Below, in pieces: positions 1-5,197 of a stretch of 5,217 nt of DNA. The notes under the pieces are model-generated. The model ran no database searches. It was not told the origin of the DNA and saw only the letters and a list, made by a program, of their open reading frames with translations. How positions within the stretch are numbered: position 1 is the stretch's first letter; each line of letters begins with the position of its first letter. Origin of the DNA: Candidatus Zixiibacteriota bacterium (GTDB lineage: Bacteria; Zixibacteria; MSB-5A5; CAIYYT01); contig JAGLUH010000220.1 of assembly GCA_023134875.1 (NCBI GenBank), positions 1 through 5,217 on the forward strand, written 5' to 3'. A program made the translations under genes and the position numbers.

Positions 1-36
1 GGCGCGCCCTTGGGCACGCGGCAGCGTGCCCCTACG
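1..36. repeat. REP-like palindromic intergenic repeat (cut by window edge)
   Basis: Positions 12-19 (GGGCACGC) and 24-31 (GCGTGCCC) form a perfect 8-bp stem around the 4-base loop GGCA. The flanks read CCTACG on the right and GGGCGCGCC on the other strand. Read on the minus strand, the GTAGGGGCACGC...GCGTGCCC pattern resembles a dispersed intergenic palindrome that I recall from many bacterial genomes. The left end is cut by the window, so its full length is unknown. Only one copy is visible, so its repeat status is inferred from resemblance. Confidence 0.5.
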
Positions 37-141
37 CCCCGGAAGACAAATCTACAGAAATTATTCTCGATCACTTTTGGGACAGCCTCAAGGCGTACAC
101 CAACCACAGTAATGGTTCCTGGTGGCGCGGAAATGTAGACT

Positions 142-1107
142 ATGATAGGAAACTTAGGAAAAGAGACTATTATCACAATCGGTGTCAGCGCCTGCCTGCT
201 CGGCGAAAAGGTGCGATACGATGGCGGGCACAAGGGTGACCGCTATATCACTGATACCCTGGGTCGGTATTGCCAATTGGTGCCGGTCTGTCCCGAAGTC
301 GAACTGGGTATGGGTGCTCCGCGTGAAGCAGTTCGCCTTGAGGGTATGCCTGATGCACCGCGGATGGTGGGGATCGAATCAGGCACCGATTGGACAACTC
401 GCATGAACCGGTTTTCCCGAAAGCACGTATCTCAGTTCAAGCCGTTATTGCTGGCCGGATATATCCTTAAAGAAGGTTCACCAAGCTGCGGCCTCAAGCG
501 CGTGCCGGTTTTCAGGGGCAGGGGTAAATCATGGCGCAACGGGCGTGGTCTTTATGCCGCAGCCTTGCTTGAGCGTTATCCCCTCCTGCCGGTCGAAGAA
601 GAAAGCCGCCTTTGCGATATCAGAGTGCGGGAAAATTTCATCGTGCGTATCTTTGCCTGTAGTCGCCTTCAGCAGCTTCTCCGCCACTTCAGCCTAAACA
701 GGCTGATACGGTTTCACACCGCCCACAAGTATCTCCTACAAGCGCACAGTCCGGGGCATTACAAAATTCTGGAGCAGCTTGTCAGCGGAGCGAAGAGCTA
801 TCGCCCGGCCACACTGCGTCAGCAGTACAGCAGCATCTTCATGGAAGCATTACGCTATAAGACAACGATCTCCAAAAACATCAGAGTGCTTCGCGCGATC
901 CTCAGAGAATTGAGAAGTTACCTCAGTGCCGCCGAGAAGGAAGATATCTCACGAGTGATTGAGGATTACCGGCGACAGTTAGTCCCCCTGGTTGTGCCGA
1001 TAGCGCTTCTCAGACACCGTGTAAATATCCATAAAATCGACGGCCTTTGTGACCAGGTATACTTAGACCCGCCGCCGGCAGAACTGATGCTGCGCAATTA
1101 TGCTTAG
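142..1107 (+). CDS. TudS/DUF523-DUF1722 fusion protein (probable [4Fe-4S] thiouracil/thio-UMP desulfidase)
   Basis: This 321-residue cytoplasmic protein has two domains. Residues about 12-160 match DUF523: they include the SACLLGEKVRYDGGHK block with Cys18, the VPVCPE block with Cys50, and the KEGSPSCG block with Cys116. In the TudS desulfidases three such cysteines hold a catalytic [4Fe-4S] cluster that removes sulfur from thiouracil or 4-thio-UMP, and all three are present here. Residues about 190-305 match DUF1722 (YbgA-like), with the FHTAHKYLLQAHSPGHY signature; its role is poorly known. The total length fits the known fusion class of roughly 310-330 residues. The start at 142 is the only ATG or GTG in frame ahead of the first conserved block, with a weak GGAA about 9 bases upstream. 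The gene stands alone, with no close neighbour downstream. Family assignment is firm; substrate is inferred from characterised relatives. Confidence 0.88.
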   Translation: MIGNLGKETIITIGVSACLLGEKVRYDGGHKGDRYITDTLGRYCQLVPVCPEVELGMGAPREAVRLEGMPDAPRMVGIESGTDWTTRMNRFSRKHVSQFKPLLLAGYILKEGSPSCGLKRVPVFRGRGKSWRNGRGLYAAALLERYPLLPVEEESRLCDIRVRENFIVRIFACSRLQQLLRHFSLNRLIRFHTAHKYLLQAHSPGHYKILEQLVSGAKSYRPATLRQQYSSIFMEALRYKTTISKNIRVLRAILRELRSYLSAAEKEDISRVIEDYRRQLVPLVVPIALLRHRVNIHKIDGLCDQVYLDPPPAELMLRNYA

Positions 1108-1291
1108 CCCGAATGACTCAACATGGTATCCAGACTGGTTTTCTCGATAACCTGACCGCTACCTGATTGTACTCTTCGGTCGACATCCTGGTTGCTGAGC
1201 GCAAAGGGGGGGCTGGAAATGGGGCAAGTATGGATTGCGTGACCTTCGGAAATCGCCATATTTTTTTCACCTGCTTTCTCGATTTTCTTAC

Positions 1292-1319
1292 TTGATAGGT
1301 AAGCTTTGACTACTATACC
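1292..1319 (+). promoter_or_regulatory. Weak sigma70-like promoter candidate in the gap
   Basis: TTGATA (1292-1297) is separated by 16 bases from TATACC (1314-1319), in an AT-rich patch unlike the surrounding sequence. Transcription would start near 1326 and run into the hairpin at 1340-1365 and the foldable segment at 1383-1504. There is no open reading frame downstream that would explain it, so it matters only if a small RNA is made here. Such matches are common by chance in AT-rich DNA. Confidence 0.2.
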
Positions 1320-1339
1320 TTAATTGTAAGCATATTTCC

Positions 1340-1365
1340 GCAGGAGCAGGTCGGAGGCCTCCTGC
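1340..1365. repeat. GC-rich inverted repeat / hairpin
   Basis: GCAGGAG (1340-1346) and CTCCTGC (1359-1365) form a perfect 7-bp stem around a 12-base loop, which itself contains GGAGGCC. No T run follows, so it does not look like an intrinsic terminator. It may be a REP-type palindrome, but a second copy is not present in this window. Confidence 0.4.
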
Positions 1366-1382
1366 ATCTGATGATTATTACT

Positions 1383-1504
1383 GGGTGAGCGGTAAGTCTG
1401 GGTCCAAGTACCGAGTTCAGGTTTTCATCTCGGGGTGTCAGGACAGCCTTTGTGCGTTAATCCAGTTTTCTGGAGCACCAACCTGATTAGGACATCGCTC
1501 ACCC
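1383..1504 (+). other. Segment with potential multi-helix RNA fold closed by a 9-bp stem
   Basis: GGGTGAGCG (1383-1391) and CGCTCACCC (1496-1504) are a perfect 9-bp inverted repeat. With mismatches, complementarity extends into the AT-rich flanks, giving 15 of 18 paired over 1374-1391 and 1496-1513. Three further helices lie inside. CCGAG/CTCGG pairs at 1411-1415 and 1429-1433. The GTGC + TCCAG arm at 1452-1465 pairs with CTGGA + GCAC at 1470-1478 around a TTTT loop, with a 5-base bulge. TCAGGTT at 1417-1423, in the loop of the first hairpin, complements AACCTGA at 1480-1486, which would make a pseudoknot. It could be a structured RNA, the ends of a small mobile element, or chance. No known RNA family is recognised. 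Confidence 0.3.
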
Positions 1505-1533
1505 TTTATTAATGAAATCAGGACTCATAGACT

Positions 1534-1687
1534 GGGCTTGCTGAAAAACCTTTGTACCTTGTCATCGCGAGTCCGCCGGCTGCCGGACGTGGCGATCTCA
1601 ACGTACTGATGATAAACAACTTCGAGATTGCCACGTCGCTCAGGTCTTAAGCCCTTCACTCCTCGCAAAGACTTTTTCAACAAGCCC
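1534..1687. mobile_element. 154-bp MITE-like element with terminal inverted repeats
   Basis: The left end (1534-1554) begins GGGCTTGCTGAAAAAC and the right end (1666-1687), read on the minus strand, begins GGGCTTGTTGAAAAAG. Both continue to CTTTG, giving an imperfect terminal inverted repeat of 21-22 bases. The interior has a GTCATCGCGAG block and a palindromic pair: ACGTGGCGATCTCAACG (1587-1603) faces CTTCGAGATTGCCACGT (1620-1636), mostly complementary around a 16-base loop. It also has a short CCGGC/GCCGG palindrome at 1576-1586. There is no transposase frame, so it would depend on an enzyme supplied in trans. No exact target-site duplication is visible: flanks are AGACT on the left and GACCC on the right. 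The GTCATNGCGAG...GGCNATCTC pattern resembles common dispersed bacterial repeats. A matching end occurs again at 5198. Confidence 0.75.
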
Positions 1688-1783
1688 GACCCTAACCCCT
1701 GCAGTTTAGCTTCACACTTCGCGCAAAATCTCAAAAGCCCTGAACTTTCGATTTACGGGCTTCGATTTGTCGTCTGATTCAGG

Positions 1784-1807
1784 CAAATGGCGGCAAAAGC
1801 ACATTTG
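1784..1807. promoter_or_regulatory. Possible operator: inverted repeat just upstream of the oad promoter
   Basis: CAAATG (1784-1789) and CATTTG (1802-1807) are perfect inverted half-sites separated by 12 bases. They end 4 bases before the -35 hexamer at 1812. The position suits an activator site, but the arms are short and no regulator gene is nearby, so this is speculative. Confidence 0.2.
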
Positions 1808-1811
1808 GGGC

Positions 1812-1840
1812 TTGACACTCCGCCTTGCCCTCTATATGAT
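1812..1840 (+). promoter_or_regulatory. Sigma70-type promoter of the oadGAB operon
   Basis: A perfect -35 hexamer TTGACA (1812-1817) is followed by a 17-base spacer and TATGAT (1835-1840), five of six matching the -10 consensus. Transcription should start near 1847, leaving a leader of about 70 bases before the first start codon. This is the best promoter match I see in the window, and it sits right after the repeat-rich part of the gap, so the operon probably has its own strong promoter. Confidence 0.8.
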
Positions 1841-1858
1841 GTAAACTCGATAATTGAG

Positions 1859-1888
1859 GGGAAATTCGCCTGGATGAGCGGGTTTTCC
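1859..1888 (+). promoter_or_regulatory. Leader hairpin in the oad mRNA 5' untranslated region
   Basis: Bases 1859-1869 pair without interruption with 1878-1888: eight Watson-Crick pairs and three G-U pairs make an 11-bp stem around an 8-base loop (CTGGATGA). It lies between the predicted transcription start and the Shine-Dalgarno site, ending 15 bases before that site. It has no following T run, so it is not a typical attenuator terminator. It could stabilise the message or bind a regulator; no known riboswitch class is recognised. Confidence 0.4.
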
Positions 1889-1903
1889 AACGTTTGAAAA
1901 TAT

Positions 1904-1911
1904 AGAGGAGG
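1904..1911 (+). promoter_or_regulatory. Strong Shine-Dalgarno site of oadG
   Basis: AGAGGAGG at 1904-1911 contains the full AGGAGG core and lies 7 bases before the ATG at 1919. It fixes the oadG start and predicts efficient translation of the first gene of the operon. Confidence 0.9.
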
Positions 1912-1918
1912 AACAAGC

Positions 1919-2131
1919 ATGGGTTCGCCTCACCTGTTAAGTATTTGCGTTTCCGCGTTTGCGGCGGTTTTCATTCTGCTGATGGTGTTGGCGATAGTGA
2001 TGCGCCTGATCACGCTGCTGTTTCCTGATCGGGAAGGCGGCGTCGAGGCCGCCGTTGTCGCCGCTATATCTTCCGCCATAACAGCAACCTATCCGGGACG
2101 AGTAGTCATAAAAATCGAGGAAATAGAATGA
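1919..2131 (+). CDS. oadG: Sodium-pump decarboxylase gamma (small membrane) subunit OadG
   Basis: This 70-residue protein has a single membrane segment (about residues 9-34, running into RLITLLFPD). It then has a cytoplasmic stretch with an alanine-rich block, VAAISSAITATYPG (47-60), typical of OadG-type subunits, and a short charged end (VVIKIEEIE). In the family this subunit anchors the carboxyltransferase to the membrane pump and stabilises the complex. Klebsiella OadG is somewhat longer and ends in a proline/histidine-rich metal-binding tail; that tail is absent here. Identity rests on size, topology, the alanine-rich block and position as first gene of an oad G-A-B operon, since sequence conservation in this family is low. 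Its TGA overlaps the oadA start as ATGA, which suggests translational coupling. Confidence 0.85.
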   Translation: MGSPHLLSICVSAFAAVFILLMVLAIVMRLITLLFPDREGGVEAAVVAAISSAITATYPGRVVIKIEEIE

Positions 2132-3984
2132 TCTACACCAAGAACACCAAGAAAATCAGGGTGATGTTCACCCCTTTTCGTGATGGCTTGCAAAGCGCTT
2201 TCGGCGGTAAGGTGCGACTTCAGGATGTCCTGCCGGCGATGGAAGCATCCGCCAAGGAGGCGGGAGTCAAGCATTTTGAATTCGGCGGCGGCGCGCGTTA
2301 CCAGGCGCCATATTTCTACCTGGGCGAAGACCCCTTCGAGGATATGAAAAAAATGCGCGAGGTGGTCGGCCCCGAGCCCAACCTGCAAATTCTGACTCGT
2401 TCCGTCTCCGGTGTTACACTGACTACGCAGTCGCTGGAAGGTCTCAAGCTGCAGGCCAAGCTGATGAAAGAGCACGGCACTACCTGGGATCGTAACTTCG
2501 ACTATATGAACGACGTCGACAACCTGGTCAAGACCGGCCAGCCCATCGTCGACGCGGGTATGCATCACCAGGTTTGTGTCGCCCTGATGGGTCTTCCTTT
2601 CAAGTCCGACAAGGTGCATACCGCCGATTTCTATATTGATATCGCCAGGCGGCTGCTCGACAGCGGCATTCGAATCGACAGTATCTGCCTGAAAGACGCC
2701 AGCGGTACCTGCGATCCGAAGACTATCTATGACGCCGCCATTGGTATCAAGAAGATGATGCCGCCGGAAATGCCTCTCTGGCTGCATACGCATGATACCG
2801 CCAGCATGGCGGTCGCGTGCTACATGGCTGGTATCGAGGCGGGCGTCGACGGCGTCGATCTCTCCGTGCGGCCGCTGGCTTCGGGAACGGTGCAGCCCGA
2901 TGTCCGCTCCCTCAATCATGCCCTCAAGGGCACCGGCTACGAGCTTGATATCGACGTCTCCAAGATGCAGATGATTGAGGACATGTTGACCGATCTGCTC
3001 AAGGACTATGCTTTCAATCCGGCCACCACTACTCCGGACGCACGAGTGGTTAGTTTCCCGATGCCAGGCGGCGCGATCGGTCCTAATGTGCACATGATGG
3101 TAAAAGCGGGTATCCTGCACCGCTACAATGATGTCTTAGCGGAGTTTCCGGTTGTCGTCGAAGCGGGCGGCGCCTGGACCAGCGTCACGCCGGGCAGTCA
3201 GCAATACTGGCTGCAGGCTTTCAACAATGTGCTTTACGGTCGCTGGGAGAAAATCGAAGCGGGCTTTGGCCGGGCAGTGTTGGGATACTTCGGCAAGACA
3301 CCGTTGCCGCCTGATCCGGAAGTGGTCAACAAAGCCTCCGAGCAGCTTGGTCTTCCCGTATTCGAAGGTGATCCTCTCGAAGCTGCGCCCAAGAACGTGG
3401 GGCCGGCGCAAAAGGCCTTGAAAGAACGCAATCTGGAGGTTACAGAAAAGAATACTTTCCTGGTTCTGGCGTCAATGGTGCCGGGCAAGAAGATGGAACT
3501 CAACGAGGGAATCCGACTGCTGACCGGCAAATCGAAGATTGATGTACCCCTCAAGAAAAAAGAGGAGCCGAAACCTGTTGCCACCGTAGCCGCTAGTACG
3601 AACGCCGCGCCAGTATTGACCGGGCCGATTACCCAGAGGTGCATTGTCAGCGAAGGGGGCAAGACTCGCACCTTCATGGTGACCGTCGAACCAACCGGTA
3701 ATCCGAATCCGGCTCCGTCGGCTGTCACGGCGCCGGCACCGGTCAGCGCGCCGCTCGCCTCCGGCGGCACACCGGTGTATTCAACCTTTGCCGGCCAGGT
3801 GGAAGTCGTTGATATCATGGTGCACGTCGGTGATGCGGTAACCAAGGGTCAGGCGGTGGCTGCCATTGAGGCTTTGAAAACCAAGCATGATATCCTGGCT
3901 CCGGTTGACGGCAAGGTGACCGCGATTAATGTCAGCATTGGTGATGAAGTGGATTCCTCCAGGCCGATCCTGCTGATCGCTTAG
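2128..3984 (+). CDS. oadA: Biotin-dependent carboxyltransferase with C-terminal biotin carrier domain (oxaloacetate decarboxylase alpha-like)
   Basis: This 618-residue protein would transfer a carboxyl group from its substrate, probably oxaloacetate, to its own biotin, at the inner face of the membrane with OadB and OadG. Residues about 10-275 form the HMGL-like TIM barrel. Asp19 (RDGLQS), His220 and His222 (HTHDT) are the expected metal ligands, Lys189 (LKDASGT) is the expected carbamylated lysine, and Arg91 (LTRSVSG) aligns with the substrate-binding arginine region. Residues about 290-475 are the conserved PYC/OADA domain, with PMPGG at 311-315. An Ala/Pro-rich linker follows (about 478-550), then the biotinyl domain, with Lys584 in EALKTK 34 residues before the C-terminus. 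No biotin carboxylase domain is present, which favours decarboxylation over pyruvate carboxylation. GAGG at 2117-2120 supports the ATG at 2128; Met13 is a less likely start. The active-site wording (RDGLQS for RDAHQS) and biotin motif (ALKT for AMKM) are divergent, so the exact 2-oxo acid substrate is uncertain. Confidence 0.9.
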   Translation: MIYTKNTKKIRVMFTPFRDGLQSAFGGKVRLQDVLPAMEASAKEAGVKHFEFGGGARYQAPYFYLGEDPFEDMKKMREVVGPEPNLQILTRSVSGVTLTTQSLEGLKLQAKLMKEHGTTWDRNFDYMNDVDNLVKTGQPIVDAGMHHQVCVALMGLPFKSDKVHTADFYIDIARRLLDSGIRIDSICLKDASGTCDPKTIYDAAIGIKKMMPPEMPLWLHTHDTASMAVACYMAGIEAGVDGVDLSVRPLASGTVQPDVRSLNHALKGTGYELDIDVSKMQMIEDMLTDLLKDYAFNPATTTPDARVVSFPMPGGAIGPNVHMMVKAGILHRYNDVLAEFPVVVEAGGAWTSVTPGSQQYWLQAFNNVLYGRWEKIEAGFGRAVLGYFGKTPLPPDPEVVNKASEQLGLPVFEGDPLEAAPKNVGPAQKALKERNLEVTEKNTFLVLASMVPGKKMELNEGIRLLTGKSKIDVPLKKKEEPKPVATVAASTNAAPVLTGPITQRCIVSEGGKTRTFMVTVEPTGNPNPAPSAVTAPAPVSAPLASGGTPVYSTFAGQVEVVDIMVHVGDAVTKGQAVAAIEALKTKHDILAPVDGKVTAINVSIGDEVDSSRPILLIA

Positions 3985-4001
3985 GGAAGGCTGAAGTCAC
4001 C

Positions 4002-5129
4002 ATGAATGTAGTATTAGACCTCTTGCAGCAATCCGGTTTCGCCAATTTGAACTGGGGAAACTGGGTGATGTTTCTGGTCGGCGCCGTCCTGATCTACCTG
4101 GCGATTACCAAACATTACGAGCCGCTTCTTTTGATACCTATCGGTTTCGGCACCATCCTCGCCAACCTGCCCTTAGCGGAGATGGGCTCCTATGGTGATG
4201 GTATCATGGCTTTAATCTACGATAGTGGTATCAAGACGGAACTGCTGCCGCCGATCATCTTTCTCGGCGTCGGTGTGCTCACTGATTTTCGCCCCCTGAT
4301 GGCACGGCCGCTCACCTTTCTTTTGGGTGCGGCGGCGCAGTTGGGAATCTTTGTTGCCGCCCTGGGCGCTGTTTTTCTTCTTGGCTTTAATTTTAAGGAA
4401 GCGGCCTGTATCGGCATTATCGGCGGCGCTGACGGCCCCACCTCGATTTTCCTGACCAGTCAACTGGCGCCCCATCTCTTGGGGCCGGTAGCCGTGGCAG
4501 CCTACAGTTACATGTCACTGGTGCCGATCATCCAGCCGCCGATCATGAGGTTGTTGACGACTAAGAAAGAGCGTGCTATCGATATGCCGCAAGCCAAGCC
4601 TGTTTCCCGGACAGCGGTAATCCTGTTCCCTATTATCACCGGCTTGGTCGCCTCGCTGGCGGTACCCTCCAGTGCGCCGTTGATCGGCATGTTAATGTTC
4701 GGCAACCTGCTGCGCGAAAGCGGCGTCACTGACCGTCTGAAAAAGACCGCGGGCGGTGCCCTGATCGATATCGTCACCATCTTCCTGGGATTGGCAGTCG
4801 GCGCGACGATGGACGCCGCTCATTTCCTTACCACCAAGACGATCATGATCCTGGCTCTGGGTGCAGTAGCCTTTTGTTTCTCCACGGCGGGCGGGCTGAT
4901 TTTCGCCAAGCTGATAAATCTCACCCTTCCTTCCGGAAAGAAAATCAATCCCTGTATCGGCGCGGCCGGAGTCTCGGCGGTACCGATGGCCGCCAGAGTG
5001 GTGCAGAAATTCGTCTCCGATAATACCGGCGGTAAGGTCAATCCGCTGATGCCGGCAATGGGCCCGAATGTTGCCGGCGTGATCGGCTCCGCCGTAGCGG
5101 CCGGCGTGTTCCTGACCCTGCTGCGATAA
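4002..5129 (+). CDS. oadB: Na+-translocating decarboxylase beta subunit OadB (carboxybiotin decarboxylase)
   Basis: This 375-residue integral membrane protein decarboxylates carboxybiotin carried by OadA and uses the energy to export Na+. Family marks are dense. YEPLLLIPIGFG lies near residues 39-50 and PPIIFLGVGVLTDF follows at about 82-95. GGADGPTSIF contains Asp144, the counterpart of the essential Asp203 of Klebsiella OadB. The terminal MGPNVAGVIGSAVAAG block includes Asn356. About ten hydrophobic segments are visible, including residues 20-36, 103-127, 132-155, 204-222, 253-270 and 280-305. The length matches the shorter OadB/MmdB/GcdB proteins rather than the about 430-residue Klebsiella form. 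The related beta subunits of methylmalonyl-CoA and glutaconyl-CoA decarboxylases look alike, but here the partner is a TIM-barrel carboxyltransferase, which points to the Oad type. The gene starts 17 bases after oadA; GGGAAGG at 3984-3990 overlaps the oadA stop codon and sits 11 bases from the ATG, a rather long spacing. Confidence 0.95.
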   Translation: MNVVLDLLQQSGFANLNWGNWVMFLVGAVLIYLAITKHYEPLLLIPIGFGTILANLPLAEMGSYGDGIMALIYDSGIKTELLPPIIFLGVGVLTDFRPLMARPLTFLLGAAAQLGIFVAALGAVFLLGFNFKEAACIGIIGGADGPTSIFLTSQLAPHLLGPVAVAAYSYMSLVPIIQPPIMRLLTTKKERAIDMPQAKPVSRTAVILFPIITGLVASLAVPSSAPLIGMLMFGNLLRESGVTDRLKKTAGGALIDIVTIFLGLAVGATMDAAHFLTTKTIMILALGAVAFCFSTAGGLIFAKLINLTLPSGKKINPCIGAAGVSAVPMAARVVQKFVSDNTGGKVNPLMPAMGPNVAGVIGSAVAAGVFLTLLR

Positions 5130-5140
5130 ATCAGGCATTC

Positions 5141-5163
5141 GTCGGAACCACAGGGTTTCTGAC
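5141..5163 (+). terminator. Weak hairpin after oadB, possible terminator or 3' processing stem
   Basis: GTCGGAACC (5141-5149) pairs with GGG-TTTCTGAC (5154-5163) as a 9-bp stem with one G-U pair and one bulged T, around the 4-base loop ACAG. A T-rich stretch (CTTTTATT, 5171-5178) begins 8 bases later rather than directly at the stem, so it is not a classical intrinsic terminator. Its place 12 bases after the last gene of the operon is the main argument for a 3'-end role. Confidence 0.35.
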
Positions 5164-5197
5164 ATACAGGCTTTTATTCAAGATATTCCACTATAAA

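Larger units (their letters stand above)
1108..1918. other. 811-base intergenic region without a convincing gene
   Basis: I see no open frame here with a recognisable product. The only sizeable frame, a 69-codon minus-strand one over 1525-1734, simply translates the MITE-like element. From left to right the region holds a 7-base G run (1206-1212), a 7-base T run (1261-1267) with no good hairpin in front of it, a weak promoter-like pair (1292-1319), a GC-rich hairpin (1340-1365) and a potentially structured segment (1383-1504). The MITE-like element (1534-1687), a direct repeat of TTCGATTT (1747-1754 and 1761-1768), and the oad promoter and leader follow. No clear terminator for the upstream gene was found. 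Confidence 0.75.

Noticed and set aside
3..239. Open + strand frame from the window edge, possible end of an upstream gene
   Set aside because: It runs through the palindrome at 1-36 and then overlaps the tudS-like gene by almost 100 bases in another frame. The residues show no recognised family, so I do not call it without the sequence to the left.
1261..1267. T run as an intrinsic terminator for the tudS-like gene
   Set aside because: The preceding bases do not form a stable GC-rich stem directly before the T run, and it lies over 150 bases after the stop codon.
1383..1504. tRNA or other standard RNA gene in the gap
   Set aside because: There is no T-loop GGTTCRA motif with a matching acceptor stem, and the helices found do not fit a cloverleaf; no known small RNA or riboswitch consensus is recognised.
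1525..1734. 69-codon open frame on the minus strand in the gap
   Set aside because: It covers the MITE-like element and translates its inverted repeats, so it is a by-product of the repeat rather than a gene.
2089..3120. 343-codon open frame on the minus strand
   Set aside because: It lies antisense to oadA, whose + strand frame has clear family motifs throughout. The translated minus frame is rich in His, Arg and Gly with no recognisable domain, as expected for a shadow frame in GC-biased codons.
3234..3845. 203-codon open frame on the minus strand
   Set aside because: It is antisense to the oadA linker and biotinyl region; its composition merely mirrors the Ala/Pro-rich coding strand and no motif is seen.
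4692..5165. 157-codon open frame on the minus strand
   Set aside because: It is antisense to the conserved C-terminal part of oadB and has no membrane or domain signature of its own.
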